A stretch of 64,000 bases of DNA, taken from CADEED01 sp964444835. GTDB taxonomy: Bacteria > Pseudomonadota > Gammaproteobacteria > Steroidobacterales > Steroidobacteraceae. Location: assembly GCA_964444835.1 (NCBI GenBank), contig CAYUIT010000005.1, positions 1 to 64,000 on the forward strand, in the 5' to 3' direction. Numbering within the stretch: the stretch's first letter is position 1; each line of letters starts with the position of its first letter. This document shows positions 42,279 to 50,823 of the stretch, in pieces. Both the position numbers and the translations under genes were made by a program. The notes under the pieces are model-generated. The model made no database searches. It saw nothing but the letters and a program-made list of their open reading frames with translations, and had not been told where the DNA came from.

Positions 42279-44764
42279 AGCCGTGCACCGAGATACGCGG
42301 ACAAGCGCAACAAGTCGGCGAATACACCCGCTGCCGTGACTTCCGGGCCAGCGCCCGGGCCCTGCACGATGAGCGGATTGTTGTTGTAGCGCGTCGTCGC
42401 GAAGCGCACCACGTTGTCGGTCAACGCGATATTGGCAAACGCGTGTTTCGTGTCGACCTCGGTGACACCCACGGTTGCTTTGCCGTCGGCAGTGAGACGC
42501 CCCACGTAGCGCAACACTTTGCCACGACCGCGCGCAGCTTCGAACCGCTCGCGCATCGCGGCATCATACTTCGGCAGTTGCGCCAGGAACTCGTCACTCG
42601 AGCCCGACTCGAGACCGGGCGGAACGAGACTCTCGACGACCACGTCCTTCATTTCGAGCTTGAGACCCATCTCGCGACCGAGAATGATCATCTTGCGCGC
42701 GAAATCCGTGCCTGAAAGATCGTCGCGCGGATCGGGCTCCGTGTAGCCGCGCTGCTTGGCGTCGCGGACGATCTCGGAGAACGGTGTCTTCCCGTCGTAC
42801 ACGTTGAACAAGTAGGCCAGCGTACCCGAAAAGATGCCCTCGATACTCGTGATGCCATCACCCGTCTCGCGCAAGTCGCGCAACGTCTGGATGACAGGCA
42901 GACCCGCGCCGACTGTTGCCTCGTACAGATAATGCGAGCCACCCGCGCGTCGCGCATCTTTGAGCGACTCGAAGTACTTCAGGGGCCCGCTGTTGGCTTT
43001 CTTGTTAGGTGTAACGACGTGAATGCCGGCCTTCAACCAGTCAGCGTAGTGCCGCGCCACCGATTCGTCGGCCGTGCAATCAATGATTACCGTATGCGGC
43101 AAGTAGTCGACTCGGACGTGCTCGACGAACTTCGCGAGATCCGCGGGTTGCTTGGCGGCGTCGAACGCGGCTCGCCAACCATTCAATGGCACCGCCTGGT
43201 CCGCTAACAACATTCGCTTGGACGACATGATGCCGCGCAAGCGGAGGTCGAGCTTGAACTCGGTCCGCAGCCGCTCACTCTCGGCGGCGAGCTGATCGAG
43301 GAAAACGCGTCCCACCGTACCCGGGCCGATAACGCCAATCGAAATGGTGTGCGGCGACAGATAGAAACTGGCATGCACGGCGCGCAACGCTCGCGTCGCA
43401 TCTTTGCCGTCTACGACGACCGAAATGTTGCGCTCCGATGCACCTTGCGCGATTGCACGCACGTTGACGCCAGCGCTGCCCAGCGCGCTAAACACTTTAC
43501 CCGACACGCCGGGCATCCCGGCCATGCCGTCGCCCACGACGGCGAGAATCGCGAGATCGCGATCGACCTCGACATTTTGAATCTGCCCTTCCTTCAACTC
43601 TCGGTCGAAGGCGCTCCTAACCACTCGCGCCGCACGCTCGGCCTCAATCTCCGGAATGGCGCAGCAAATCGAGTGCTCGGAGCTGCCTTGCGAAATGAGG
43701 ATGACGGAAATGCCCTCCTCGCGCAGCGCGCCAAACAAGCGGTGCGCCGTACCCGGCACACCGATCATGCCCGCGCCTTCGAGATTGATCAGCGCGATCT
43801 TCTCGATGCTCGTGATGCCCTTGACGGGCAGCGCTGAATCAGGCTCCGCACAAATCAACGAGCCTGGCTTCTCGGGCGCGAAGGTGTTGCGAATCCAAAT
43901 CGGAATGCTGCGTCCCACGGCGGGCGCCATCGTCTGAGGATGAATGACCTTGGCGCCGAAGTACGCGAGTTCCATCGCCTCGTTGTACGACAAGGCATCG
44001 ATGACTTTGGCATCGGGCACGCGACGCGGATCTGCGGAGAGCACGCCGTCGACATCGGTCCAAATGTGAATCTCGCTCGCGTCGAGCAGTGAGCCGAAGA
44101 TCGATCCAGAGAAATCGCTGCCGTTCCGGCCCAACGTCGTTTGTACGCCACGACGATCCGCGGCAATGAACCCCGTGATGATCAATGTACCGGTAAAGCC
44201 AGGCGCAACCGCGCGATGCATGCGTGCGCGTGACTCGTCCCATTGCACGGCCGGCCCTAGCGGACCCCACTCGACCACGACAACTTCGCGTGCATCGATC
44301 CAACGGACGGCACCCGGGCGCTTGCCACGCGACTCGAGAAATTCCTTGAAGAGCTTGGTCGACCAAATCTCGCCATAACCCGCGATCAAGTCGCGCACGT
44401 TCTGCGCGGCTGAGCGCGTCAGCTTCACAGTGTGCAACACGCCTTCGATATCGTGACGATCGCGATCGAACGCGGCGAGATAGAGCTTTGCCGCATCAGG
44501 CTTCAACACGCTCTCGGCGATCTGCGCGTGACGCGCGCGCAAACGATCGAGCTCACCGCGATACGCTTCGTCCTGCGCCTCTGCGAGTGTGACGAGATTG
44601 AGCAGCACGTCGGTCACGCCGCGGCACGCGGACAACACGACGCCGAGCCGCGGCTGCGGCATCGACTCCAAGATGGTGGCGACGCGCCTGAAGCAATCGG
44701 CATCAGCAACCGACGAACCGCCAAATTTATGCACGACCCAGGCGGCCGGGTCTACGGCAGGCAT
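42275..44764 (-). CDS. thrA: Bifunctional aspartokinase/homoserine dehydrogenase
   Basis: First and third steps from aspartate to threonine and methionine. The 829-residue protein (831 from a GTG at 44770) has an aspartokinase domain (VVHKFGGSSVADADCF, LGRNGSDFSGSIFGSLLDA, TDVDGVLSADPR), paired ACT domains (about 320-460, with LINLEGAGMIGVPGTAHRLF) that usually bind threonine, and a homoserine dehydrogenase (IGVIGPGTVGRVFLDQL, CTADESVARHYADW, VTPNKKANSG). The order and fusion match E. coli ThrA. Neither start has a good Shine-Dalgarno; ATG 44764 is reported. No Thr/Ile-rich leader peptide is visible upstream. Confidence 0.96.
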   Translation of the reverse strand: MPAVDPAAWVVHKFGGSSVADADCFRRVATILESMPQPRLGVVLSACRGVTDVLLNLVTLAEAQDEAYRGELDRLRARHAQIAESVLKPDAAKLYLAAFDRDRHDIEGVLHTVKLTRSAAQNVRDLIAGYGEIWSTKLFKEFLESRGKRPGAVRWIDAREVVVVEWGPLGPAVQWDESRARMHRAVAPGFTGTLIITGFIAADRRGVQTTLGRNGSDFSGSIFGSLLDASEIHIWTDVDGVLSADPRRVPDAKVIDALSYNEAMELAYFGAKVIHPQTMAPAVGRSIPIWIRNTFAPEKPGSLICAEPDSALPVKGITSIEKIALINLEGAGMIGVPGTAHRLFGALREEGISVILISQGSSEHSICCAIPEIEAERAARVVRSAFDRELKEGQIQNVEVDRDLAILAVVGDGMAGMPGVSGKVFSALGSAGVNVRAIAQGASERNISVVVDGKDATRALRAVHASFYLSPHTISIGVIGPGTVGRVFLDQLAAESERLRTEFKLDLRLRGIMSSKRMLLADQAVPLNGWRAAFDAAKQPADLAKFVEHVRVDYLPHTVIIDCTADESVARHYADWLKAGIHVVTPNKKANSGPLKYFESLKDARRAGGSHYLYEATVGAGLPVIQTLRDLRETGDGITSIEGIFSGTLAYLFNVYDGKTPFSEIVRDAKQRGYTEPDPRDDLSGTDFARKMIILGREMGLKLEMKDVVVESLVPPGLESGSSDEFLAQLPKYDAAMRERFEAARGRGKVLRYVGRLTADGKATVGVTEVDTKHAFANIALTDNVVRFATTRYNNNPLIVQGPGAGPEVTAAGVFADLLRLSAYLGARL

Positions 44765-44850
44765 TGCCACGCAAAAGTCCGGGAAAATGTCGCAAAACCG
44801 ACCCCTGAACTGTACTCATCGCCGCGCGGCGAAGCAAGCAAAAAGCGTAA

Positions 44851-44943
44851 TTAATCCAATTGCTTGCGAAAGCGAGCCGCCGCGAACAACACGGCGAACG
44901 CTAGCAATGCAGCAAGTTTTACAACCGTTCCGCCGCGTGGCAT
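44851..44943 (-). CDS. Possible 30-residue single-pass membrane protein upstream of thrA
   Basis: An ATG at 44943 opens MPRGG followed by a hydrophobic helix VVKLAALLAFAVLFAAARF and the basic tail RKQLD. It has the make-up of small inner-membrane proteins. No Shine-Dalgarno is evident and I recognise no family. It ends 86 bp before the thrA ATG on the same strand. It lacks Thr or Ile runs, so it is not a thrL-like attenuator peptide. Could be chance. Confidence 0.28.
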   Translation of the reverse strand: MPRGGTVVKLAALLAFAVLFAAARFRKQLD

Positions 44944-45234
44944 GCGGTCGAACGCGAGCACGAGCTCTGACAACAACAGCGATGAACTAAGCGCTCGCGA
45001 CATACAACTACTGCGCACTGCCGCGAATCGGCATCTCGAACGAGCCATTGCCTAACAGCAAGGTGAACGTGGTTCACGCAAAACCGAGCACGAAGAAGGG
45101 TGAGAGCATGCAGATCATCAACGCAAGTGACTTCACGGGCGTGCAGGTGAGCAGTTCAAGGTTGCCAAGCTCGCACTCGCGAACGAGCACGCGCGCCGCC
45201 GGCAATCGGGCGATCACGGACAACTGCGCGATGG

Positions 45235-45240
45235 CATAAT
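45235..45240 (+). promoter_or_regulatory. Candidate -10 element (CATAAT) for xdhC
   Basis: CATAAT ends 6 nt before the xdhC GTG at 45247 and there is no Shine-Dalgarno. The spacing repeats that of mnmA, nudJ, fumC and the PepSY gene. Confidence 0.4.
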
Positions 45241-45246
45241 TTCGGC

Positions 45247-46341
45247 GTGACGACATCGTCTTTGCATCGCCTCATCGGTCTCTTCGAGCGCGCCCGCGCG
45301 ACGGGTGCCCCCACCGTATTGGCCACGGTCATTCGCACTGCGGGTTCGACTTACGCGAAGGCCGGTGCGCACATGCTGATCGCTGCCGACGGCGAGTATG
45401 CCGGGCTACTATCGGGGGGCTGTCTCGAGGGCGATCTCGCGGAACATGCGGCTCGGGTACGAACCCACGGCGGAGCGCATGTGGTGAGCTACGACATGCG
45501 CACACCCGATGACCAGTTGTTTGGCTTGGGCTCCGGTTGTGAAGGAGCGATGAGCGTCCTGCTCACTCGTGTCGGTCCTGCCGAGCAGTGGCAACCGCTC
45601 GCCGCCATGATCGACTCATTTCGCGCCGGCGCGCCGCTCGTCACCGCTTTCGTCACTGCCACACGGTCGCCCGCACTCTCGTTGGGCCAAGTGTTCTGGC
45701 GCGGCGCCCGAGCATCAGCACCCGACGCACCCGCCGACATCGCCGCATGGCTTGCCACTGCGCCTGCGATGCCGCGCCAGGTGGATCTCCCAGCGCTGAG
45801 TTGCGAATTGTTAGTCGTACCACTCGAGCTTCCGCCACGACTGCTCATTGCGGGCGCTGGCCCCGACACGCGCCCACTCGCGCAGCTTGCGGCGTTTCTC
45901 GGGTGGCGCATTACCGTCGCGGACCATCGTTCAGCATACTTACAGGCCCAGCATTTTCCGGCGGATGCCGACTTGGTCGAGACGCGGGCCGCTGCGATCG
46001 GTGAGCGACTCACGCTCGACACATTCGATGCGGCCGTGGTGATGAGTCACCATTTACAGTCCGATCTCGAATACCTGCGCGCGCTCGCCGGTTCGAAGGC
46101 GCGCTACATCGGCTTGTTAGGCCCGACGGCGCGGCGTGACAAATTGCTCGCCGACTTGGGACCGACCGCAACACAGTTGGCCGGGCGACTGCGTGCACCC
46201 ATCGGCCTCGATATCGGTGGGCGGGCGCCCGAATCGATTGCGTTGTCGATCATCAGCGAAATCCACGCCCATTTGGCTGGGCGTGAGGGCCGTGCCTTTT
46301 CGCAGACGGCCGGCGCCACGAGTTTGGCGCCTTCGCCATGA
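45247..46341 (+). CDS. xdhC: XdhC/CoxI-family molybdenum-cofactor maturation protein
   Basis: The 364-residue protein has an N-terminal XdhC_CoxI domain (VLATVIRTAGSTYAKAGAHML, then LLSGGCLEGDLAEHA) and a C-terminal Rossmann domain (LLIAGAGPDTRPLAQLAAFLGW, then LLGPTARRDKLLADLG). XdhC binds molybdenum cofactor, protects its sulfurated form and inserts it into xanthine-dehydrogenase-type hydroxylases. No such hydroxylase is in the window, but a mocA-like gene is 9.5 kb away. GTG start; the stop overlaps the next gene (ATGA). Confidence 0.9.
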   Translation: MTTSSLHRLIGLFERARATGAPTVLATVIRTAGSTYAKAGAHMLIAADGEYAGLLSGGCLEGDLAEHAARVRTHGGAHVVSYDMRTPDDQLFGLGSGCEGAMSVLLTRVGPAEQWQPLAAMIDSFRAGAPLVTAFVTATRSPALSLGQVFWRGARASAPDAPADIAAWLATAPAMPRQVDLPALSCELLVVPLELPPRLLIAGAGPDTRPLAQLAAFLGWRITVADHRSAYLQAQHFPADADLVETRAAAIGERLTLDTFDAAVVMSHHLQSDLEYLRALAGSKARYIGLLGPTARRDKLLADLGPTATQLAGRLRAPIGLDIGGRAPESIALSIISEIHAHLAGREGRAFSQTAGATSLAPSP

Positions 46342-47348
46342 GTTCATCCGCTGAAATCAGCGCGCCCTACTTCGAAGACTTCTCCCTCGGCCAAGAGTTC
46401 GACGCGCCCGCCGTTACGCTCACGACAGGCCACGCCGCGCTGTACCAAGCAATCACGGGCGATCGATTGCGCCTACCCCTCGATCACCATGCCAGCCGTG
46501 CGATCAGCGGCAGAATCGAGCCGCTGGCACACCCCATGCTCGCAATCAATCTCGCGATCGGGCAAACCACGTGGGCTTCGCAGCGGGTCAAAGCGAACCT
46601 GTTCTATCGCGGTCTCGTGCTACAGCGTCCCGTATTCATTGGCGACACCTTGAGCACGCGGAGTCGCGTCGTCGGGCTGCGTCAAAATCGGACGCAACCG
46701 GGTCGCGGCGCGACAGGCATCGTCGCGCTTGAAATGACCACACACAATCAGCACGACGAGCCGGTGCTGCACTTTTGGCGCTGCCCGATGATCCCGTGTC
46801 GCGCGAGTGACGTCGCAACGGGCCACGCCGATGACATCGACCGCATCGGCAACCCCGTCGACTCGGTGGTCACACGAGCAGCGATCCCCGCTGCATGGCA
46901 ACTCGAGCCGCCTATCGCTACTTGGCGGGGCGTTCGCGCGCGTGATCTGCAAGTCGGCGCGCGAGTCCGCATCGAGTCGCGCGACACGGTCACGCTCGCC
47001 CCCGAGCTCGTGCGCCTCACGCTCAACATGGCGATGGCCCACACCGACGCCTCGGTGTCCTATCTGGGTGAGCGGTTAGTGTACGGCGGGCATACCATCG
47101 CACTCGCGTTCGCACAACTCACGCGAGCGCTGCCGAATCTGCTCACCTTGATCGCGTGGGACAGTTGCGACCACGTCGCGCCAGTGCTGGAAGGCGACCG
47201 GATCCGCAGCGAGTTCGAGATCCTGTCGCTCGAGCCCGCCGGCGCTGGTGCATTGCTGGCACTGCGCGTGGAGGCATTCGCCGCGCGCGGCACACCCGAG
47301 TCCGAGACACGCGTCTTGGATTGGCGGCTACGCGTATGGAGCGCCTAG
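46338..47348 (+). CDS. MaoC-like double hot-dog dehydratase
   Basis: The 336-residue protein has two hot-dog halves. The first is a typical MaoC entry (YFEDFSLGQEFDAPAVTLTTGHAALYQAITGD, hydratase Asp/His region about residues 30-60). The second holds VYGGHTIALAFAQLTRALPNL, reminiscent of acyl-CoA hydratases such as mesaconyl-CoA or enoyl-CoA hydratases. The start ATG overlaps the xdhC stop (46338-46341). It is followed 18 bp later by an MmgE/PrpD gene, so it is part of a carboxylic-acid catabolic set. Substrate unknown. Confidence 0.78.
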   Translation: MSSSAEISAPYFEDFSLGQEFDAPAVTLTTGHAALYQAITGDRLRLPLDHHASRAISGRIEPLAHPMLAINLAIGQTTWASQRVKANLFYRGLVLQRPVFIGDTLSTRSRVVGLRQNRTQPGRGATGIVALEMTTHNQHDEPVLHFWRCPMIPCRASDVATGHADDIDRIGNPVDSVVTRAAIPAAWQLEPPIATWRGVRARDLQVGARVRIESRDTVTLAPELVRLTLNMAMAHTDASVSYLGERLVYGGHTIALAFAQLTRALPNLLTLIAWDSCDHVAPVLEGDRIRSEFEILSLEPAGAGALLALRVEAFAARGTPESETRVLDWRLRVWSA

Positions 47349-47366
47349 CGACTCTGCGACACCGAG

Positions 47367-48770
47367 ATGACAGGCTTCTCACCTAACGATCGTGTAACCG
47401 GCGCCCTCGTGGCCCACGTCGTCGCGAGCCGCTACGAGTCGTTAGCGCCCACAACGATTCGAGCTGCCAAGACGTTCATAGTCGATTCGCTGAGCGTTGG
47501 CCTCGCCGGTACGCGGCTGCCAACGACGCTGACACTGCACGCGCTCGCTCGCACCTGGGGTGCTGGCACAGATGCGCGGGTGTGGGGCACGGGAGAGCGC
47601 GTGACGGCATCCGCGGCCGCATTCTTGAACAGCTACCAGATTCACAATCAGGAGTGGGACTGCCTCCACGAAGCCGCCGTCGTACACCCCATGGCGGTCG
47701 TACTGGCCACGCTCGTGGCCTATGCCGAAGCCGCGCCGCGCGCGCAGCGCCTATCGGGACGCGACTTGTTAGTCGGCTGTAGCGTTGCGGTCGATGTCGC
47801 AGCAGCGATCGGTGCGGCGGCGACCAATCGGTTGCGGTTCTTTCGCCCAGCAATGTGCGGCGCGCTCGGCGCGACGGCGGGGATCGCCGCGATGCGCCAC
47901 TACGACGCGGCACGTACGGCCGATGCCCTGGGTTTGTGCTACAGCCAGCTCTCCGGCACGATGCAAGCGCACCTCGAAGGCTCGCCCGTTTTGCCGATGC
48001 AGATCGGCTTCAATGCCCGAGCCGTCTTGAATGCCGTGTGGCTCGCCGAACATGGCGTACAGGGTCCGCGCGATTTCCTGGAGGGCGAACATGGTTACTT
48101 TGCGCTGATCGACACCGCGTGGCGCCCGGAGACCCTGCTGGCGCATTTGCAGCAACCGCAGATCGCGCAGCTTTCACACAAACCGTTCCCTTCCGGTCGT
48201 GCGACGCACGGCGGCATCGATGGCGCGCTGGCACTCCAAGCGCAGCACGGATTCGCTGCGCATCACGTGCAAGCCGTGCGTGTACTTGCGCCGCCACTCG
48301 TGCTGCAGTTGGTCGACCGTCCATCGTCACCGACGATGGCGCCGAGCTATGCGCGGCTTTGTTTGCCGTACGTCGTAGCCACCGCGCTCCTGACAGGCGA
48401 TGTCGGCGTTGAAGATTTCGAGCCCGACGCGATCGCGTCACCGGAACGCCAAGCACTCGCTCGCTGTGTTCGACTCGTACCTAACGACAACTCTTCGCTG
48501 AATGCATTGGCGCCGCAACGCGTTGAGATCGACCTTGCGGACGGCCGCACGGTTTACCTCGATCTACCGGCCGTCTTGGGCGCACCACAGCGCCCCCTGA
48601 CCGAAGCTCAACAGATCGCGAAAGCCCGACGGGCGATCGGGTCGGCGCGCGTACCACTGTCACCCGCTGCGATCGATGAATTGCTAGCGGTGGTTAGTCG
48701 GTTGGAAGCCGTCGACGATGTCGCAGCCCTCGTCGATCGCTTGGTCGTTACGCCGGAAGCCACACGCTGA
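47367..48770 (+). CDS. MmgE/PrpD family protein
   Basis: The 467-residue protein has the MmgE/PrpD all-helical layout: IRAAKTFIVDSLSVGLAG, AAFLNSYQIHNQEWDCLHEAAVVHP (substrate-site region), RPAMCGALGATAGIAA, and LSHKPFPSGRATHGGIDGAL in the second domain. PrpD is 2-methylcitrate dehydratase; related proteins act on cis-aconitate, itaconate-type or other tricarboxylic acids, so the substrate is open. No prpB/prpC is near. The last 45 bases are duplicated beyond the N gap; the reading given here uses the copy before the gap. Confidence 0.85.
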   Translation: MTGFSPNDRVTGALVAHVVASRYESLAPTTIRAAKTFIVDSLSVGLAGTRLPTTLTLHALARTWGAGTDARVWGTGERVTASAAAFLNSYQIHNQEWDCLHEAAVVHPMAVVLATLVAYAEAAPRAQRLSGRDLLVGCSVAVDVAAAIGAAATNRLRFFRPAMCGALGATAGIAAMRHYDAARTADALGLCYSQLSGTMQAHLEGSPVLPMQIGFNARAVLNAVWLAEHGVQGPRDFLEGEHGYFALIDTAWRPETLLAHLQQPQIAQLSHKPFPSGRATHGGIDGALALQAQHGFAAHHVQAVRVLAPPLVLQLVDRPSSPTMAPSYARLCLPYVVATALLTGDVGVEDFEPDAIASPERQALARCVRLVPNDNSSLNALAPQRVEIDLADGRTVYLDLPAVLGAPQRPLTEAQQIAKARRAIGSARVPLSPAAIDELLAVVSRLEAVDDVAALVDRLVVTPEATR

Positions 48771-48780
48771 GCCTCGCGAT
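48726..48780. repeat. 55-bp segment duplicated across the assembly gap (left copy)
   Basis: These 55 bases are identical to 48881-48935 on the other side of the Ns. They hold the end of the MmgE/PrpD gene including its stop codon. An exact overlap at two contig ends points to an unmerged assembly join. Confidence 0.9.
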
Positions 48781-48880
48781 NNNNNNNNNNNNNNNNNNNN
48801 NNNNNNNNNNNNNNNNNNNNNNNNNNNNNNNNNNNNNNNNNNNNNNNNNNNNNNNNNNNNNNNNNNNNNNNNNNNNNNNN
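48781..48880. other. 100-N scaffold gap
   Basis: Exactly 100 N bases, a conventional placeholder of unknown or arbitrary length. Because the flanks carry the same 55 bp, the real missing length is probably zero and the duplicate should be collapsed. Confidence 0.97.
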
Positions 48881-48935
48881 GCCCTCGTCGATCGCTTGGT
48901 CGTTACGCCGGAAGCCACACGCTGAGCCTCGCGAT
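48881..48935. repeat. 55-bp segment duplicated across the assembly gap (right copy)
   Basis: Exact repeat of 48726-48780. It contains a second copy of the MmgE/PrpD C-terminal codons and stop (48923-48925), which should not be annotated as a gene. Confidence 0.9.
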
Positions 48936-48943
48936 CGATCGTG

Positions 48944-49780
48944 TTAGTGGTACTCCTCGCCGCCCGACACATTCAGCGCTTCGCCCGTGATGTACGCCGC
49001 CTCGCTCGACGCGAGGAAGACGCACGCCTTTGCAATATCGTCTTGCAACCCGGGGCGTCCGAGCGGGATGCGTGCCCGCATATCCGCTAGATACTGCTCC
49101 TCGGAGCGACCGGTGGCCGCACTGAAGTACTGGTTCTGCCACGCTCCGAGACCCGTCGTGACGTGGTTGGGGCAAATCGCATTGACGTTGATGCCATGTC
49201 GCCCGAGCTCAATCGCAGCGGTGCGGGTCAAGCCCACGACACCATGTTTTGAAGACACGTAGGCGGCCGCATACGGAAAGCCCGACTTCGACGCTTGGCT
49301 GCCGATATTGATGATCCGGCCGCCGCGGCCTTGCGCCATCATTTGCAGCGCCGCGTGCTTGATGCCGAAGAACACGCCTCGCAGATTGACGCCTAACACT
49401 GCGTCCCAGCTCGCCGCATCGGTCTCGACGATCGGCTTCATCAGATAGCCGATGCCGGCATTGTTGACCATGATGTCGAGCGCGCCGTAGCGGGATACGG
49501 TCGTGCGGATCAAGTCTTGAACTTGCGACTCCTCAAGCACGTCGCAGACGACGCTCGTCGCCTCGCCACCCGACGCACGAATCTCCGCGGTGACACGTTC
49601 GAGTTCTGAGCGCGTACCGATAGCTTCCGCTGGCATTTCGTTGCCGCGAGCGACACCGATATCGCTCAGCACGACTTTGCAGCCTTCGGCGGCCAGCCGT
49701 CGCGCCATCGCCTCGCCCAATCCGCGACGCCGCCCCGCGCCCGTCACAATCGCGACTTTGCCCTGTAAATCGCTATACAC
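48944..49780 (-). CDS. SDR-family oxidoreductase
   Basis: The 278-residue classical short-chain dehydrogenase has the cofactor loop TGAGRRRGLG (residues 13-22), NNAG (106-109) and the catalytic Ser161, Tyr174 and Lys178 (YVSSK). Asp40 at the end of beta-2 suggests NAD(H). Unusual insertions at 40-58 (SDIGVARGNEMPAEA). GTG start at 49780. It follows the alpha/beta hydrolase gene by 26 bp on the same strand as the TonB receptor. Probably oxidises a hydroxylated catabolic intermediate. Confidence 0.88.
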   Translation of the reverse strand: MYSDLQGKVAIVTGAGRRRGLGEAMARRLAAEGCKVVLSDIGVARGNEMPAEAIGTRSELERVTAEIRASGGEATSVVCDVLEESQVQDLIRTTVSRYGALDIMVNNAGIGYLMKPIVETDAASWDAVLGVNLRGVFFGIKHAALQMMAQGRGGRIINIGSQASKSGFPYAAAYVSSKHGVVGLTRTAAIELGRHGINVNAICPNHVTTGLGAWQNQYFSAATGRSEEQYLADMRARIPLGRPGLQDDIAKACVFLASSEAAYITGEALNVSGGEEYH

Positions 49781-49806
49781 CGCGTCACACTCCGTTCATT
49801 CGATAC

Positions 49807-50748
49807 TCACGGCGACAAACTCTCGACGAATGTCAGCGTCGCAGCTAACGACTCGCGCGGCGCTTCCTGCACCGCCATATGGCCAACACCCGGCAAGACA
49901 GCGAGTTGTACGCTCGGCGCTTGCGTCAGTAAGCCGCGCAACTCCTCGGCTTGCTCAAGCGGCGTCTGCGGATCGCGTTCGCCCCACACTAACAAGACCG
50001 GCGAACGTACGCCTGCGAGCTGTGCGTCGATGTCGGTCGCCTGGTACTGCCCGAGGCGTTCGAGGATCGCCTTGCGATTACCTTCGTGACGCCACATCTC
50101 CCACCACTCGTCCACCATGTCATCGGTTACTTTGCTGGGATCGCCGAACGCATGCGTCAGCAGATACTTCGCGGCCGCCCGCGGCGTATAGACGGTGAGA
50201 ATACTAGCCCAACCCGGAATGCGCTCGCGTCCCGGCCGCATCCGTTTGCCTTCGATTGCACCGGGGTTGATCAGCACGAGCGCTCGAACACGTCGCGGCT
50301 CCGCCGCAGCCAAACGAATGGCCGTCGTGCCGCCGATTGACGTGCCCACGAACACGGCTGAATCGATCTCGCGCGCATCCAAAAAGCCTTGGAGCAGCGC
50401 CACGGTGCGCGGCATACCGTAGTCGCCCGTCGGGTCGGCACCGGTCAGCCCGTGACTGGTCATGTCGAGACGAACCACACGATAGCGGTCGCGCAACTCA
50501 CGTGCCCACGGCTCCCACATCACGAGGCTCGCGAAGTTGGCATGCAGTAACACGACGGGCGGCCCTGTGCCCTCGTCGCGATAGTGAAGTCGCGCGCCAT
50601 CAATCTCGATGAATCGGGAAGCTGGCGTGCCGTACTTGCCGAGCAATTGCTCGGTGGAAAGATCGCGGTGAGCGAACGCAAGCCACCCCAGCCATGCACA
50701 CACAGCCAGCAAGATCCAACTCGCAATGCGGAGGCTGCGGCGCTTCAT
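49807..50748 (-). CDS. Alpha/beta hydrolase with N-terminal membrane anchor
   Basis: The 313-residue hydrolase has an N-terminal hydrophobic helix (IASWILLAVCAWLGWLAF, residues 8-25), then the fold with HANF oxyanion region and a complete triad: Ser137 (GTSIGG), Asp259 (WGERD) and His290 (GVGHM). It is similar to meta-cleavage-product and ester hydrolases. It lies 75 bp from the TonB receptor gene and 26 bp from the SDR gene, so these three likely form one transcript. Confidence 0.85.
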   Translation of the reverse strand: MKRRSLRIASWILLAVCAWLGWLAFAHRDLSTEQLLGKYGTPASRFIEIDGARLHYRDEGTGPPVVLLHANFASLVMWEPWARELRDRYRVVRLDMTSHGLTGADPTGDYGMPRTVALLQGFLDAREIDSAVFVGTSIGGTTAIRLAAAEPRRVRALVLINPGAIEGKRMRPGRERIPGWASILTVYTPRAAAKYLLTHAFGDPSKVTDDMVDEWWEMWRHEGNRKAILERLGQYQATDIDAQLAGVRSPVLLVWGERDPQTPLEQAEELRGLLTQAPSVQLAVLPGVGHMAVQEAPRESLAATLTFVESLSP

Positions 50749-50823
50749 GCTTTTGGCCCGAACGCCTGCCGTTGGGCGAGCGATCGCCGCGACCCCGCCA
50801 TCCGGAGCCGCGGCGAGCTCACA

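Larger units (their letters stand above)
44771..45246. other. Intergenic region between thrA and xdhC with only doubtful small ORFs
   Basis: About 476 bp without a confident gene. It holds the minus-strand small-membrane ORF at 44851-44943, a 12-bp palindrome CGCCGCGCGGCG (44820-44831) and, on the plus strand, fragments that look coding in one frame but carry three stops (45053, 45101, 45128) and end at 45250 as GTGA over the xdhC start. These could be a decayed small gene. A Shine-Dalgarno-like AAGGGTGAG precedes an ATG at 45108, whose frame closes after 43 codons at 45239. Confidence 0.4.

Noticed and set aside
44820..44831. Palindrome CGCCGCGCGGCG upstream of thrA
   Set aside because: Simple CG-rich palindromes are frequent in this base composition; not reported as an operator.
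44771..44850. Threonine attenuator upstream of thrA
   Set aside because: No Thr/Ile-rich leader peptide and no terminator-antiterminator pair could be found by eye.
48718..48990. Apparent frame reading through the N gap
   Set aside because: It is an artefact of the 100 Ns and the duplicated 55 bp.
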